DNA of 64,000 bases from Parvimonas parva (GCF_016552165.1 NZ_JACVDA010000002.1:1-64000), one strand, 5' to 3'; counted from the stretch's first letter, positions 42,385-51,980 are shown. Translations and numbers: made by a program. Notes: generated by a model from the sequence alone, not told the origin.

Positions 42385-43473
42385 TTATTCTTTACATGCA
42401 GGGTCTTTGCTTGCTTTATCTTTTGACAAGTCTCCAACTTTTTTATATTCTACATCTTTTGATTTAGGATCTCCAATTTGAACTGGAAGTTTGTCATCCA
42501 TTTGCCATTGATTCCAACCGCCATCATATAAACTCGCGTTTAATCCATTTTCATGAGCAAGTAAAAATGCAACAGAGCCTCTCCAACCAGTTCCACAATA
42601 GAAACTCATTTGTTTATCAGTAGAAATTCCTTGTTCTTCCCACATTTTTTTGATTTCAGAAAAATCTTTATATTTTCCGTCAGAATTAATATAGAAATCC
42701 ATTGAATCCTTATCATGACCTGCTTTTCCCCATAAAGCACCTTTAGGTTCTCCAGCTCTAGGTATATAAGTATAACCACTTTCTTTTCCTAACCATTCAT
42801 TTTCACTTCTAATTGAAATTAATTGGAAATTATTGTCTTTTCCAAGTTTTTCTTTAACAGTTTCTATTGAAGTTATATATTCTGGGTGAGCAGGAACCTT
42901 TGTTTTGAATTCTTTAACAGGAGTAGGTTTAGTTTCTTCTTTTTCTACCGGGTAGTTTTTATCTGTCCAGCTTTTTAAACCACCATTTAAAATTTTTACA
43001 TTTTCAACTCCTGCATATAGATATGCTGTGGCAACTCTAGCACATCCTGTATTTTGTCCATAAAGAATAACGGTAGTATCTTTATCTATTCCATAATTTA
43101 ATAAACTTTTTTCTAATTCTTCAGGGCTTCTTAAATTCCACACAGGTTCTTTTTCAACAGTATCTGTGTTTATATGAATTGCACCTTTTATATGATTTTT
43201 TAAATAGTCAGGACTTTTATCAACTTCTCCCCAAGAAACTTCGGCTATTACAAAGTTTTTTACGTCTTTCACTTTTCCATCAAGAACGTCTTTAACATAG
43301 TTTGCATCAACAAAGACAGTTTCTTTTGAAACTTTTTTCGCAGTTGATTTTTTTTCTTCTTTCTTTTCGGTTTGCTTTACATCTGTTTTCTTTTCGTCTT
43401 CTTTTTTTGAACAAGCACAAAAAACTCCAAGTACCAAACATAAAACTAACAGTTTTTTTAAATGTTTTTTCAT
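42385..43473 (-). CDS. Rhodanese-like sulfurtransferase lipoprotein, two domains
   Basis: 362 residues. Lipoprotein signal with lipobox GVFCAC (Cys about 21), a Lys/Glu-rich linker, then two rhodanese domains. The second has a complete active-site loop CGTGWRG (Cys in FYCGTGWRGS). In the first the loop reads YGQNTGCARVA with the Cys shifted by several positions, so it may be inactive, as in many tandem rhodaneses. Extracellular sulfur transfer or detoxification of cyanide/thiosulfate is plausible. Monocistronic. Confidence 0.88.
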   Translation of the reverse strand: MKKHLKKLLVLCLVLGVFCACSKKEDEKKTDVKQTEKKEEKKSTAKKVSKETVFVDANYVKDVLDGKVKDVKNFVIAEVSWGEVDKSPDYLKNHIKGAIHINTDTVEKEPVWNLRSPEELEKSLLNYGIDKDTTVILYGQNTGCARVATAYLYAGVENVKILNGGLKSWTDKNYPVEKEETKPTPVKEFKTKVPAHPEYITSIETVKEKLGKDNNFQLISIRSENEWLGKESGYTYIPRAGEPKGALWGKAGHDKDSMDFYINSDGKYKDFSEIKKMWEEQGISTDKQMSFYCGTGWRGSVAFLLAHENGLNASLYDGGWNQWQMDDKLPVQIGDPKSKDVEYKKVGDLSKDKASKDPACKE

Positions 43474-43665
43474 TACACACTCTCCTAAATTTATTACAAT
43501 TAAAAATTACAAATAAGTTATTTTTTTATCATAATAATAAAATTTATAATTATTAATTGTTTTTTTATTATACAATAAAATAAAAACTTTGTAAATAGAG
43601 GAGTTTTTAAATTTTCAATTTTAATAAAAGTATTAATATGTCTTTTATTATTAACATAATAATAT
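43474..43665. other. AT-rich intergenic region
   Basis: Promoter region of the rhodanese gene (minus). TATAAT-like sequences are plentiful but no single promoter stands out. It is followed by a dispersed structured repeat. Confidence 0.4.
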
Positions 43666-43726
43666 CACCCTTCGGCTATACTTTGTATCGGATGGAGACA
43701 TGAGAACCTTGTTGTTTCACAATAAA
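43666..43726 (+). repeat. Dispersed structured repeat, copy 1
   Basis: 61 bases aligning without gaps to 60538-60598 at about 46 of 61 positions. The 3' part GAACCTTGTTGTTTCA is identical. The stem around CTTTG (TATAC/GTATCG here, CGATGC/GCATCG in copy 2) differs by paired changes, pointing to a conserved hairpin. Confidence 0.7.
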
Positions 43727-43755
43727 AATCTCACTATTGTATAAAAAGTGAGATT
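43715..43755 (-). terminator. Terminator of the radical SAM gene
   Basis: On the minus strand AATCTCACT pairs with AGTGAGATT and is followed by TTTATTG. Confidence 0.8.
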
Positions 43756-44656
43756 ATGATTTATAATTTATTCCTTGATATGAATTTTTTTGTTTTAATA
43801 TTTTTCCAACTTCACCAATTGTTTTAATTTTATCTTTTGACCATAAGGGAGCGATTAATTTTGTTTTGTCGCCGTCGCCTGTTAGTCTGTGAATTATGAT
43901 TTCTTTATCTAAATTTTCTATTGCCATAATTAAAGCATCTACATATTCATTCCAAGTCAAAACTTTGAATTTATTTTGTAAATAATCTTCATACAATTCA
44001 CAATCATTTTGAATGAAAAGGCTGTGAATTTTAATTCCCCAAGGTTTTTGTGAGTTTACATAGTCGATAGTATTTTTAAAATCCTTTTGGTTTTCGTTTG
44101 GCAGACCGAAAATTATATGAAAAATAGTTTTTATATTTAATTCTTTTAATTTTTTTACACAATTTTCAAAAGTTTCCGTACTGTATCCAATATTCATATT
44201 ATTTCTTGTTTTTTCATTTGAGCTTTGTAATCCAAGTTCAATCCAAACTTCAATTTTTTCATTCAGTTCTGCAAGCAAATTATATATTTCTTCATTAAAA
44301 CAATCAGCCCTTGTTGCTATTGACAATACTTTTACACTCGGGAAATTTATCGCCTCATAATACATTTGTCTAAGCTGTTCTATTGGTAAAAATGTATTTG
44401 TATAGCTTTGAAAGTATGCGATATATCCTTTATCGACATTTTTATCTTTTAAAAATTTTATCTGAGCATTTAACTGTTCTGTTATGGATTTTCGTTTTGT
44501 TGTAAATTCACCACTTCCGTTTTCAGAGCAAAATTTACAACCACTTTTACCATTTTTTCTATTCGGACAAGAAAACCCTCCGTCAATGGAGAGTTTTAAA
44601 AGTTTTGAGCCAAATTTTTCCTTTAGATAAGAACTTAAAGTGTTATATCTTTCCAT
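43754..44656 (-). CDS. TIGR01212-family radical SAM protein (YhcC/YtqA-like)
   Basis: 300 residues. The N-terminal iron-sulfur motif CPNRKNGKSGCKFC (C-x(9)-C-x2-C spacing of this family) is followed by a TIM-barrel-like body with YFQSYTNTF and GLQSSNEKTRNNMNIGY, both typical. Members are uncharacterised or linked to RNA modification. It follows mreB on the minus strand with one base between, so the two are cotranscribed. Confidence 0.88.
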   Translation of the reverse strand: MERYNTLSSYLKEKFGSKLLKLSIDGGFSCPNRKNGKSGCKFCSENGSGEFTTKRKSITEQLNAQIKFLKDKNVDKGYIAYFQSYTNTFLPIEQLRQMYYEAINFPSVKVLSIATRADCFNEEIYNLLAELNEKIEVWIELGLQSSNEKTRNNMNIGYSTETFENCVKKLKELNIKTIFHIIFGLPNENQKDFKNTIDYVNSQKPWGIKIHSLFIQNDCELYEDYLQNKFKVLTWNEYVDALIMAIENLDKEIIIHRLTGDGDKTKLIAPLWSKDKIKTIGEVGKILKQKNSYQGINYKS

Positions 44657-44657
44657 A

Positions 44658-45716
44658 TTATCTCTTTCTTAATTGTTCCTTTTGTTCTAAGACATGTCTT
44701 TTTAACTCATCTAAATATTCTATTTCATCATTTGAAAAATCAACATTTTTCAAGAATCTTCCTGCACCTTTTATTACCATTAATTCAGGATTTTCAGGAT
44801 TTATTACATCTAATCTTGTTCTGTCGGTTATTAATTCAACAAAGCCGGGAATTAATGATGAGCCACCTGTTAGAATCAATCCCTTTTCAAAAAGGTCTGC
44901 AATCAATTCCGGTGGAGTTTTTTCTAAAGTTTCAGTTATTGCATTTAAAATTTTATTTAAAGTCATTCCAATTGCATGTGAAATATCTGAACTATTTACA
45001 AAAATATGCATAGGAAGTCCGTTCATTACATTTCTTCCCTTTACTTCATACATTTCTCCGTCGCTAGTTGGATAAGCAGTTGCAATGGAAAGTTTTATAA
45101 TTTCAGCAGTATTTTCTCCAATCAACATATTATATCTTGTACGAATAAAGTCTGCGATTGCTTCGTCAACTGTGTTTCCGCCAATACTTAAACTTTTTGC
45201 AATTATAATTTCTCCATTTGAAATTACAGAAATATCTGTCTTTCCTGCTCCAATATCCACAACCATAGTTCCTGAAGGGTCATTTATATTTATGCCACAA
45301 CCTATTGCTGCAGCGATTGTTTGTTCCAAGAGTACAACATTGTTTGCTCCGGCAAGTTTAACTGCTTGAGTTATTGCTCTTTTTTGTACTTGAGTTAATT
45401 CACTTGCAATACAAACTAAAACATTCGGTCTAAAAAAGTTTTTTCCAATAGATTTTTTAATTGCTCTTTTTATGATTGCTTCTGTTACGTTAAAATCTAC
45501 AATATTTCCGGCGACTAAAGGTCTTTTTGCAACTACATTACCGGGAACACGTCCTAATAATTTTTTTGCAGTTTCTCCGTAAGAAATTATTTTATTTTTA
45601 TATGTATCCATAGTAACTATTGATGGCTCGTTTACTATTACACCTTTATTTTCTACGAAAGTCGTTACTTTTGATGTTCCAAAATCAATAGCAAGAGTTT
45701 TTCTAAAATATTTCAT
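44658..45716 (-). CDS. mreB: Rod-shape protein MreB/Mbl
   Basis: 352 residues, actin fold. Phosphate-1 loop AIDFGTSKVTTFV, phosphate-2 MVVDIGAGKTDISV, and adenosine motif LTGGSSLIPGF are visible. It directs cell-wall synthesis by forming membrane filaments. No mreC or mreD follows, unlike the usual operon; instead a radical SAM gene is next. It could be the Mbl or MreBH paralogue. A C-terminal tail of about 20 charged residues exceeds the usual length. Confidence 0.9.
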   Translation of the reverse strand: MKYFRKTLAIDFGTSKVTTFVENKGVIVNEPSIVTMDTYKNKIISYGETAKKLLGRVPGNVVAKRPLVAGNIVDFNVTEAIIKRAIKKSIGKNFFRPNVLVCIASELTQVQKRAITQAVKLAGANNVVLLEQTIAAAIGCGININDPSGTMVVDIGAGKTDISVISNGEIIIAKSLSIGGNTVDEAIADFIRTRYNMLIGENTAEIIKLSIATAYPTSDGEMYEVKGRNVMNGLPMHIFVNSSDISHAIGMTLNKILNAITETLEKTPPELIADLFEKGLILTGGSSLIPGFVELITDRTRLDVINPENPELMVIKGAGRFLKNVDFSNDEIEYLDELKRHVLEQKEQLRKR

Positions 45717-45910
45717 AATATCTCCTAATATAATTTTTATTTTACTTATGTTAATTATTTAATTTAAAGCACATTTTACATTATGCTATTATAATTTTAC
45801 ACTAAAATTAGTATATAGTAAAGTAGGAGTTTAATTATTAAAAAAATTTGATAAATTTGTTGTAGTGTAGTAAAATAAGAATGATAAAATTAATAATATG
45901 GAGGACTTTT

Positions 45911-47203
45911 ATGTTTAGAATGAAAAACAAACTTAATAGTTTATATAATGCAAATAAAGAGGTTAAGTTTGCTCTTATCGGAGCTGGAAAGATGGGTAAA
46001 GGACTTGTTAATCAACTTTCAAGAGTTAAAGGTTTAACAAGCGCCGTTGTAATTGATGAAAAGCCTGAAAAAGCTATGGACGCTCTTCTTTCTTCCGGAA
46101 TTAGAAAGTCGGATATAACTACAAGTGATAATATAAAAATAATAGAAAATTCTATAAAAAATGGAATGTATGTAGTTTCTGATGACTATTCCATTGCTTG
46201 TAAATTACAAGATATTAAAGGAGTTGTTGACGCAACGGGTAATCCTCCTTTTGGTGCCGTTCTTGCGATGGAGGCAATCGAAAATAGAAAACATACAATT
46301 ATGTTAAATGTTGAATGTGATGCTGTTATTGGACCTTATTTATACAATTTAGCCAAAAAGAAAAATGTAATTTATACCGGTTCTGCCGGAGATGAACCGG
46401 GTGCAATTATGGAGCTTGCAGACTTTGTTTTAGGTGCAGGTTTTAAACTTCTTGCTGTCGGTAAAGGAAAGAACAATCCACTTAATTATTATATTACTGA
46501 AGATGATGTTAGAGAAGAGGCCATTTCAAAAGGTCTTTATCCAAAAATGCTTGCAGGTTTTATTGACGGAACAAATACAATGATTGAATTGACAAGTGCA
46601 GCTAATGCTTTGGGTTTTGTTCCTGATGTTATTGGTTGTCATGGGCCAACAACTACACCGAATGAGCTTGGAAAATTATTTTCTTTAAAAGAACAAGGTG
46701 GAATTTTAAATAACTATAAAACGGTAGATTTTGCTTTTGGAGTTGCTCCGGGAGTTTATGCAATAGTTACAAGTGATAGTGATGAAGTACATGACCTAAT
46801 GAAGTATTTAAAAATGGGTGAAGGACCTAACTATGCAATTTACAGACCATATCACTTAACAAGTTTAGAAACACCGATTACAATTTACAATGCAATCGTT
46901 GAAAAAGAGTCAACTATTGTTCCTGCTTGTGGACAAGTTTCAGATACTGTTACAGTTGCAAAAAGAGATTTGAAAGCTGGAGAAATTTTAGAGGGAATTG
47001 GTGGAAAGTCTGTTTTTGGTACAATAACAAGCCATGCAGACCAAAAAAATAGAAATCTTTTACCGATTGCTATGATTACTAAGAAAACAAAATTAAAAGT
47101 TGATGTAAAAAAAGATGAGCTTATAACTCTGGATATGGTTGAGCTTGACGAGGAACATATCATTACAAAACTTAGAAGAAAACAAGATAAATTAGGTCTT
47201 TAG
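45911..47203 (+). CDS. Homoserine dehydrogenase-like oxidoreductase with SAF domain (COG4091 type)
   Basis: 430 residues. N-terminal Rossmann domain with ALIGAGKMGKGLVNQL, catalytic-like middle region, and C-terminal SAF domain (VAKRDLKAGEILEGIGG). COG4091 members act on sugar-acid or amino-acid derived substrates, and some oxidise erythrulose phosphates. The true substrate here is unknown. The start is ATG 45911, preceded by GGAGG; the 10-residue upstream extension has none. Confidence 0.82.
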   Translation: MFRMKNKLNSLYNANKEVKFALIGAGKMGKGLVNQLSRVKGLTSAVVIDEKPEKAMDALLSSGIRKSDITTSDNIKIIENSIKNGMYVVSDDYSIACKLQDIKGVVDATGNPPFGAVLAMEAIENRKHTIMLNVECDAVIGPYLYNLAKKKNVIYTGSAGDEPGAIMELADFVLGAGFKLLAVGKGKNNPLNYYITEDDVREEAISKGLYPKMLAGFIDGTNTMIELTSAANALGFVPDVIGCHGPTTTPNELGKLFSLKEQGGILNNYKTVDFAFGVAPGVYAIVTSDSDEVHDLMKYLKMGEGPNYAIYRPYHLTSLETPITIYNAIVEKESTIVPACGQVSDTVTVAKRDLKAGEILEGIGGKSVFGTITSHADQKNRNLLPIAMITKKTKLKVDVKKDELITLDMVELDEEHIITKLRRKQDKLGL

Positions 47204-47211
47204 GAGAAGGT

Positions 47212-48228
47212 ATGAAAATAATTTCTCGGTATAAAAATAAAATTGCTATCGGCATTTCTGTTGTAGCAGTTATTATTTTAATTATATTTTTGACTGTGAA
47301 ATTTGGAGGAGGCTCGAATAAAGAAGTAGCCTTTGATTTTTCAAAACCATATACAAAAATTGAATTTATAAAAGATGAAATGTATATTTTTGAAAAAAAT
47401 AAATTTTCACGCTTTAATAAAAATGGAAAATTAAAAACAGAAAAAGAAATTTCAAACAATGGGAAAATTAGGGTTTCTAACGATATTATATATTCTCTTA
47501 TGCCTAATGAAATAATTATGTATAGTAAAAATTTTGATGAGATAAAAAAAATATCTTTAGAGAAAGAAAGTCAAGATTTTTTTATTGAAAATAATAAATT
47601 GATTTTGATAAATAATGCAAGTTTTAAAATTTTTGACGAAACTTTAACTGAAATATATTCAAATGATGATGTTCAAAGTCCGGGGTATGTTAAATTTTCA
47701 AAGGACAATAACAACTTTGTATATACAGATTATGTTAAGTCGGAAAATTCAATAAAATCGAGATTTCACATTTTAAAATTGAAAGACAAGTCAACTATTT
47801 GTGATTTCACTTTTTTTAATGAATTTATAATTGATTTTGGATTTGTAAATAATTCTGACGATAAGATTTACGTTGTTACGAATGAAAAATTATATCTTTT
47901 TGAAAAAAATATTATAAAAAATCAATATTATATAAAAAATTTAAAGGATATTATCTATGATTCCGAAAAGATTTATTTGATTTCAAACGATATAAAAGTT
48001 TTTAATGCGAAAGATTTAAAACTTGAAAAGGAAATTGCTATTGAAGGAGAATATATAAATGCTCATAATTTATCAGAAAATATTTTGTTGGTAAAAAAAA
48101 ATGGGTATGTATTAGTTGACAAAAATAGTTTTAATCTAAAAGAGTTTCCTGCTGAAATCGTAGATTCAGTTGATAGTGAAAATTCTGCATATTTGATATT
48201 AAAAGATAGATATAAGAAAATAAAGTAG
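47212..48228 (+). CDS. Membrane-anchored protein with propeller-like repeats, unknown
   Basis: 338 residues. One N-terminal membrane anchor (about 11-31) and an extracytoplasmic region of repeated four-strand units (such as YTKIEFIKDEMYIFEKNKF and later YDSEKIYLISND), which suggests a beta-propeller. It resembles the DUF5711 proteins of Clostridia, though I am not certain. It begins 8 bases after the dehydrogenase stop and precedes the DUF3343 gene. Confidence 0.6.
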   Translation: MKIISRYKNKIAIGISVVAVIILIIFLTVKFGGGSNKEVAFDFSKPYTKIEFIKDEMYIFEKNKFSRFNKNGKLKTEKEISNNGKIRVSNDIIYSLMPNEIIMYSKNFDEIKKISLEKESQDFFIENNKLILINNASFKIFDETLTEIYSNDDVQSPGYVKFSKDNNNFVYTDYVKSENSIKSRFHILKLKDKSTICDFTFFNEFIIDFGFVNNSDDKIYVVTNEKLYLFEKNIIKNQYYIKNLKDIIYDSEKIYLISNDIKVFNAKDLKLEKEIAIEGEYINAHNLSENILLVKKNGYVLVDKNSFNLKEFPAEIVDSVDSENSAYLILKDRYKKIK

Positions 48229-48240
48229 GAGGTGTTTATT

Positions 48241-48513
48241 TTGAACGAAAAGTATTTATTATTAACTTTTAATTCAGTTAATCATACAATGCAAATAGAA
48301 AAAGAACTTAAGAACTTAGAAAAGAAATTTAAAACAATTCCAACGCCTAGAGAAGTTAGTCGTTCTTGTGGACTTGCGATATTACTTGACCCAAGCGAAC
48401 TTGTGACTGTAAAATCATTGAAAGAGGACGGGAAAAATGTTGATTACATTTGGTCTTTTGAAAAGACACAAGATAGAGGAAATGTAATAACGGAGATAAA
48501 TATTAATGAATAA
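48241..48513 (+). CDS. DUF3343 protein (putative Se/S carrier-like)
   Basis: About 90 residues. Short alpha/beta fold with FNSVNHTMQIEKELKN at the start and the family's REVSRSCGLAILL segment with a single conserved Cys. Members occur beside selenium and sulfur genes. The start is TTG at 48241, set by AGGAGG eight bases upstream; the GTG at 48232 would lie inside the ribosome site. It overlaps the MscS gene by 8 bases. Confidence 0.85.
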   Translation: MNEKYLLLTFNSVNHTMQIEKELKNLEKKFKTIPTPREVSRSCGLAILLDPSELVTVKSLKEDGKNVDYIWSFEKTQDRGNVITEININE

Positions 48514-49336
48514 ATTTTTTAAAAATTTTATTTATTCGGAGTCGCTTAAAAGTTTAATTATAAAAATAATTTTATCAGTCATAGTTTTTTTGATTGCTAA
48601 AATTATTATTTATATTTTTAAAAAAGCTCTAAAGAATTTAGTTAAAACTTATAAATCGAATGATTTTAGAAATTCTAAAAAAGTAAATTCAATTGTTTCC
48701 ATATCATCAAGTGTTTTGAAATATATAATTTATTTTATTGTAATTGTGATTATACTTAGTATTTTTAATGTAAATACATTGTCCTTAATTGCAACTGCTG
48801 GAGTTGGTGGTATCATCATTGCCTTTGGAGTTCAAAGCATTATCAAAGACCTTTTTAGTGGGATTTTTATTTTACTTGACGACCAATATAATATCGGTGA
48901 TGATGTAATTATAAATGATATTGCCGGAAATGTTATTACTATAAATATGAGAAATACACAGATACAAGGTTATGATGGAAGTATAAATACCATTTCAAAT
49001 GGAAGTATTACTACTGTTACAAATTTAAGTAAAAATAACCAAAGATCTATTGTTACTTTCTGTTTTCCAACTGATGTGGATATTGAAAAAGTTAAGAAAA
49101 TAATAAGCGATTTTTCAACTGAATTTCCAGAAAAACATAAAAGTGTAATCAAAGCTCCTGTATTTTTCGGAGTTACAGAAATGGAAAGTTATTATATAAA
49201 AATAGCTGTTGTTCTTTGGAGCAAACAGTCAACACAATGGCAAAATGAAAAAATTTTAAGAGAAGAATTATACAAAAAATTTAAAGAAAAAAATATTGAA
49301 TTTTTAAAGTTCGAAAAGGGTGATAAAATTGTATAA
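48506..49336 (+). CDS. mscS: Small-conductance mechanosensitive channel (MscS family)
   Basis: 276 residues. Three membrane segments; the third, pore-lining helix reads ATAGVGGIIIAFGVQSIIKD, followed by the beta domain with LDDQYNIGDDV. It releases solutes on sudden osmotic downshift. Overlaps DUF3343 upstream and DUF951 downstream, so it is part of one operon. Confidence 0.94.
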   Translation: MNKFFKNFIYSESLKSLIIKIILSVIVFLIAKIIIYIFKKALKNLVKTYKSNDFRNSKKVNSIVSISSSVLKYIIYFIVIVIILSIFNVNTLSLIATAGVGGIIIAFGVQSIIKDLFSGIFILLDDQYNIGDDVIINDIAGNVITINMRNTQIQGYDGSINTISNGSITTVTNLSKNNQRSIVTFCFPTDVDIEKVKKIISDFSTEFPEKHKSVIKAPVFFGVTEMESYYIKIAVVLWSKQSTQWQNEKILREELYKKFKEKNIEFLKFEKGDKIV

Positions 49337-49538
49337 ATATCAAGTATCAGACATTGTTGTATTAAAAAAAGAGCATCCTTGCGGAACAAATAGATGGCAA
49401 ATTTTACGAACCGGCATTGATATAAAATTAAAATGTTTGGGATGTGAAAGAGAAGTTTGGGTTAAGAGAATTGACTTTGAAAAAAGACTTAGAAAAGTTG
49501 AAATAGACGGAAAGCTTTATAAAGTTGCAAATCTTTAA
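49320..49538 (+). CDS. DUF951 protein
   Basis: 72 residues. The family core is KKEHPCGTNRWQILRTGIDI and KCLGCEREV, a small beta protein with three cysteines and a possible nucleic-acid-binding fold. DUF951 is very often fused to or follows mscS in Firmicutes, as here. GTG 49320 is used, but TTG 49329 is an equally good start. Confidence 0.88.
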   Translation: MIKLYKYQVSDIVVLKKEHPCGTNRWQILRTGIDIKLKCLGCEREVWVKRIDFEKRLRKVEIDGKLYKVANL

Positions 49539-49549
49539 AGGAGGTAGTT

Positions 49550-50071
49550 ATGGATTTTTTAGAATTAGCAAAAAATAGATATTCTGTTAGAGAATTTTCT
49601 GGTAAAAAGGTTGAAAAAGAAAAGATTTTAAAAATTTTAGAATCTGCAAAAATTGCACCGACTGCAAAAAATAAACAACCGATAAAAATTTATTATTGTA
49701 CAGATGATGAAAAGCTAAAACTTTTAAATGAATCATCTCCTTGTGAATACAACGCACAACTTATGTTTGTAATAACTTACAATTTGGACGAATGTTGGTA
49801 CAACGAACATAGTGGCATACCAAGTGGAATAGTAGATGCGACAATAGTTGCAACACAAATGGTATTAGAGGCTGAGGACTTAGGCTTAGGCTCAGTTTAT
49901 ATTGGAGCTTTTGACCCTGAAATAGTTACTAAAAATTTTGAAATTCCTGAAAAAAATAAAATTGCCATGCTTTTATTTATGGGATATAAAGGAGAAAATG
50001 CTATGCCTTCTCCAATGCACGAAGAATACAAAAAAGACGAAGAATTATTTGAAGAATTAAAAATTAGATAA
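49550..50071 (+). CDS. Nitroreductase family protein
   Basis: 173 residues, FMN-dependent oxidoreductase. The N-terminal FMN-binding NRYSVREF and PTAKNKQP, and later the VATQMVLEAEDLGLGSVYIG helix, are typical. Shorter than classical NfsB, similar to the small clostridial subgroup. The physiological substrate is unknown. GGAGG precedes the ATG. Confidence 0.9.
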   Translation: MDFLELAKNRYSVREFSGKKVEKEKILKILESAKIAPTAKNKQPIKIYYCTDDEKLKLLNESSPCEYNAQLMFVITYNLDECWYNEHSGIPSGIVDATIVATQMVLEAEDLGLGSVYIGAFDPEIVTKNFEIPEKNKIAMLLFMGYKGENAMPSPMHEEYKKDEELFEELKIR

Positions 50072-50083
50072 TCAGGGGATTAT

Positions 50084-50779
50084 ATGGATAAAATATTAGA
50101 AGATTTATTTTCTTTACAAGATATTGAATATAAAAATTTTAATGCAAAACTTATTCCTACAGTAGATAAAGACTTAATAATCGGAGTTAGAACGCCTGAT
50201 TTAAGAAATTATGCAAAAAAATTATTTAAAGAAGATGAAAAACGAAGCTTTAAGTTTTTAAATAGTCTTCCACATAAATATTATGAAGAAAATAATTTAC
50301 ATGGATTTTTAATTGAGCAAATAAAAGATTTTGATTTAGCTATGGAATATACAGAAAATTTTATTCCTTTTATAGATAATTGGGCGACTTGCGATTCTTT
50401 TTGTCCGAAAGTTTTTAAAAAATATGTAAATGAAACTTATGAAAAAATTTTACTTTGGATAAAGTCTGATAAAACTTATGTTGTTCGATATGGAATAGGA
50501 CTTTTGCTTTCAAATTATTTAGATGAAAATTTTAAAGAGGAACATTTAAAAATTGTTTCAAAGATTAGGTCTGAAGAATATTATATAAATATGATGATTG
50601 CTTGGTATTTTGCCACTGCTCTAACTAAACAACAGAAGTATGCTATCAAGTTTATAGAAAATAAAAAACTTGACGATTGGACTCACAACAAAGCAATTCA
50701 AAAAGCAATAGAGAGTAGAAGAATAACTGATGAACAAAAAATATATTTAAGAAGTTTAAAAGTTAAGATAATGAGATAA
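50084..50779 (+). CDS. DNA alkylation repair enzyme (AlkD-like)
   Basis: 231 residues, HEAT-like repeat glycosylase family. Family features are the N-terminal GVRTPDLRNYAKKL and the central FIDNWATCDSFCPKVF, which contains the catalytic-site W-x-x-x-D. It excises bulky alkylated bases. Follows the nitroreductase by 12 bases. Confidence 0.9.
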   Translation: MDKILEDLFSLQDIEYKNFNAKLIPTVDKDLIIGVRTPDLRNYAKKLFKEDEKRSFKFLNSLPHKYYEENNLHGFLIEQIKDFDLAMEYTENFIPFIDNWATCDSFCPKVFKKYVNETYEKILLWIKSDKTYVVRYGIGLLLSNYLDENFKEEHLKIVSKIRSEEYYINMMIAWYFATALTKQQKYAIKFIENKKLDDWTHNKAIQKAIESRRITDEQKIYLRSLKVKIMR

Positions 50780-50803
50780 AAAGAGCGAACGCTCTTTTTT
50801 TGT
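50778..50803 (+). terminator. Terminator after the alkD-like gene
   Basis: AAAAAGAGC (50778-50786) pairs with GCTCTTTTT (50791-50799) over GAAC, then TTTG. Confidence 0.85.
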
Positions 50804-50866
50804 TGGACTTGACGAAAATATTTTAATGTTATAAAATTAGATATTATGTATATTGTTGGAGGATTA

Positions 50867-51980
50867 ATGGAAAATCTAAGTACGGTTATCGAAAGATTGA
50901 AAAAATTACAACAAAATTTATCAGAAATCGGTGATTCACTTTGACATTTCAAAGTTAGAGGAGACTTATAGAGATTTAGAGGCTCAAACTTTAAAAGAAG
51001 ATTTCTGGAATGATTCTAAAAGTGCAAAGTCAATTCTTGATAAAATGAAAAGTTTAAAATTTAAAATTGAAACTTTTACTTGTTTAAGTCAAAAAATTTC
51101 GGATTCAATAGAATTTTTAGAAATTTTATCTGATGAGGAGTTTATGGAGTATGAGAAAGAAGTTTTAAAAAATATTAAAAATATTGAAAAAGAATATTTT
51201 GCATTAAAGTTAGATACTCTAATGGTTGGAGAATATGATTCAAACAATGCTATTTTGGAAATTCATGCAGGAGCAGGGGGAACTGACGCTCAGGACTGGA
51301 CAGAAATGTTACAACGTTTATATACGAGGTGGATTAGCAATAAGGGTTTTTCATTTTCCATTTTGGATTATAATTCCGATACTGAAGGGGGAATTAAGTC
51401 TGTTACTTTAAAGGTTGATGGAGAAAATGCTTATGGCTTTTTAAAGGGAGAAAAGGGCGTTCATAGGCTTGTTAGGATTTCTCCTTATGATTCATCAAAT
51501 AAAAGGCATACAAGTTTTGCAAGTGTCGATGTATTTCCGGAGATTGAAGAGATTACAGATGTTGAGATAAATCCGAAAGATTTACGGATTGATACTTTCC
51601 GTTCAGGTGGAGCGGGTGGCCAGCATGTAAATAAAACGGATTCGGCTGTTAGGATAACTCATATTCCAACGGGATTAACCGTTTCTTGTCAATCCGAAAG
51701 AAGTCAAATGTTTAATAAGGATACGGCTATGAGGCAACTTGTTGCTAAACTTTTGATAATAAAACAAGAAGAAAATAGAGAAAAGATAGAGGATATTCAG
51801 GGTAAATATTCACAAATAGCTTGGGGCTCACAGATAAGGTCTTATGTTTTTCAGCCTTATACTCTTGTTAAGGACCATAGAACAGGTTATGAAACAGGAA
51901 ATGTGGAGTCTGTTATAAATGGGAATATTGATGAATTTATAAATCAATATTTATGTGAATTGATTAAAAAAAGTAGGTGA
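50867..51980 (+). CDS. prfB: Peptide chain release factor 2, programmed +1 frameshift
   Basis: Coding is 50867-50941 joined to 50943-51980, 370 residues. Frame 0 starts at ATG 50867 behind GGAGG and stops after 25 codons at CTT TGA C. Shifting by one base at CTT continues into DISKLEE and the rest of RF2. The GGQ motif is in SGGAGGQHVNKTDS, and the tripeptide region is present. An internal ribosome-like GGTGAT lies three bases before CTT in place of the usual AGGGGG. RF2 reads UAA/UGA, so the slip autoregulates its level. Confidence 0.96.
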
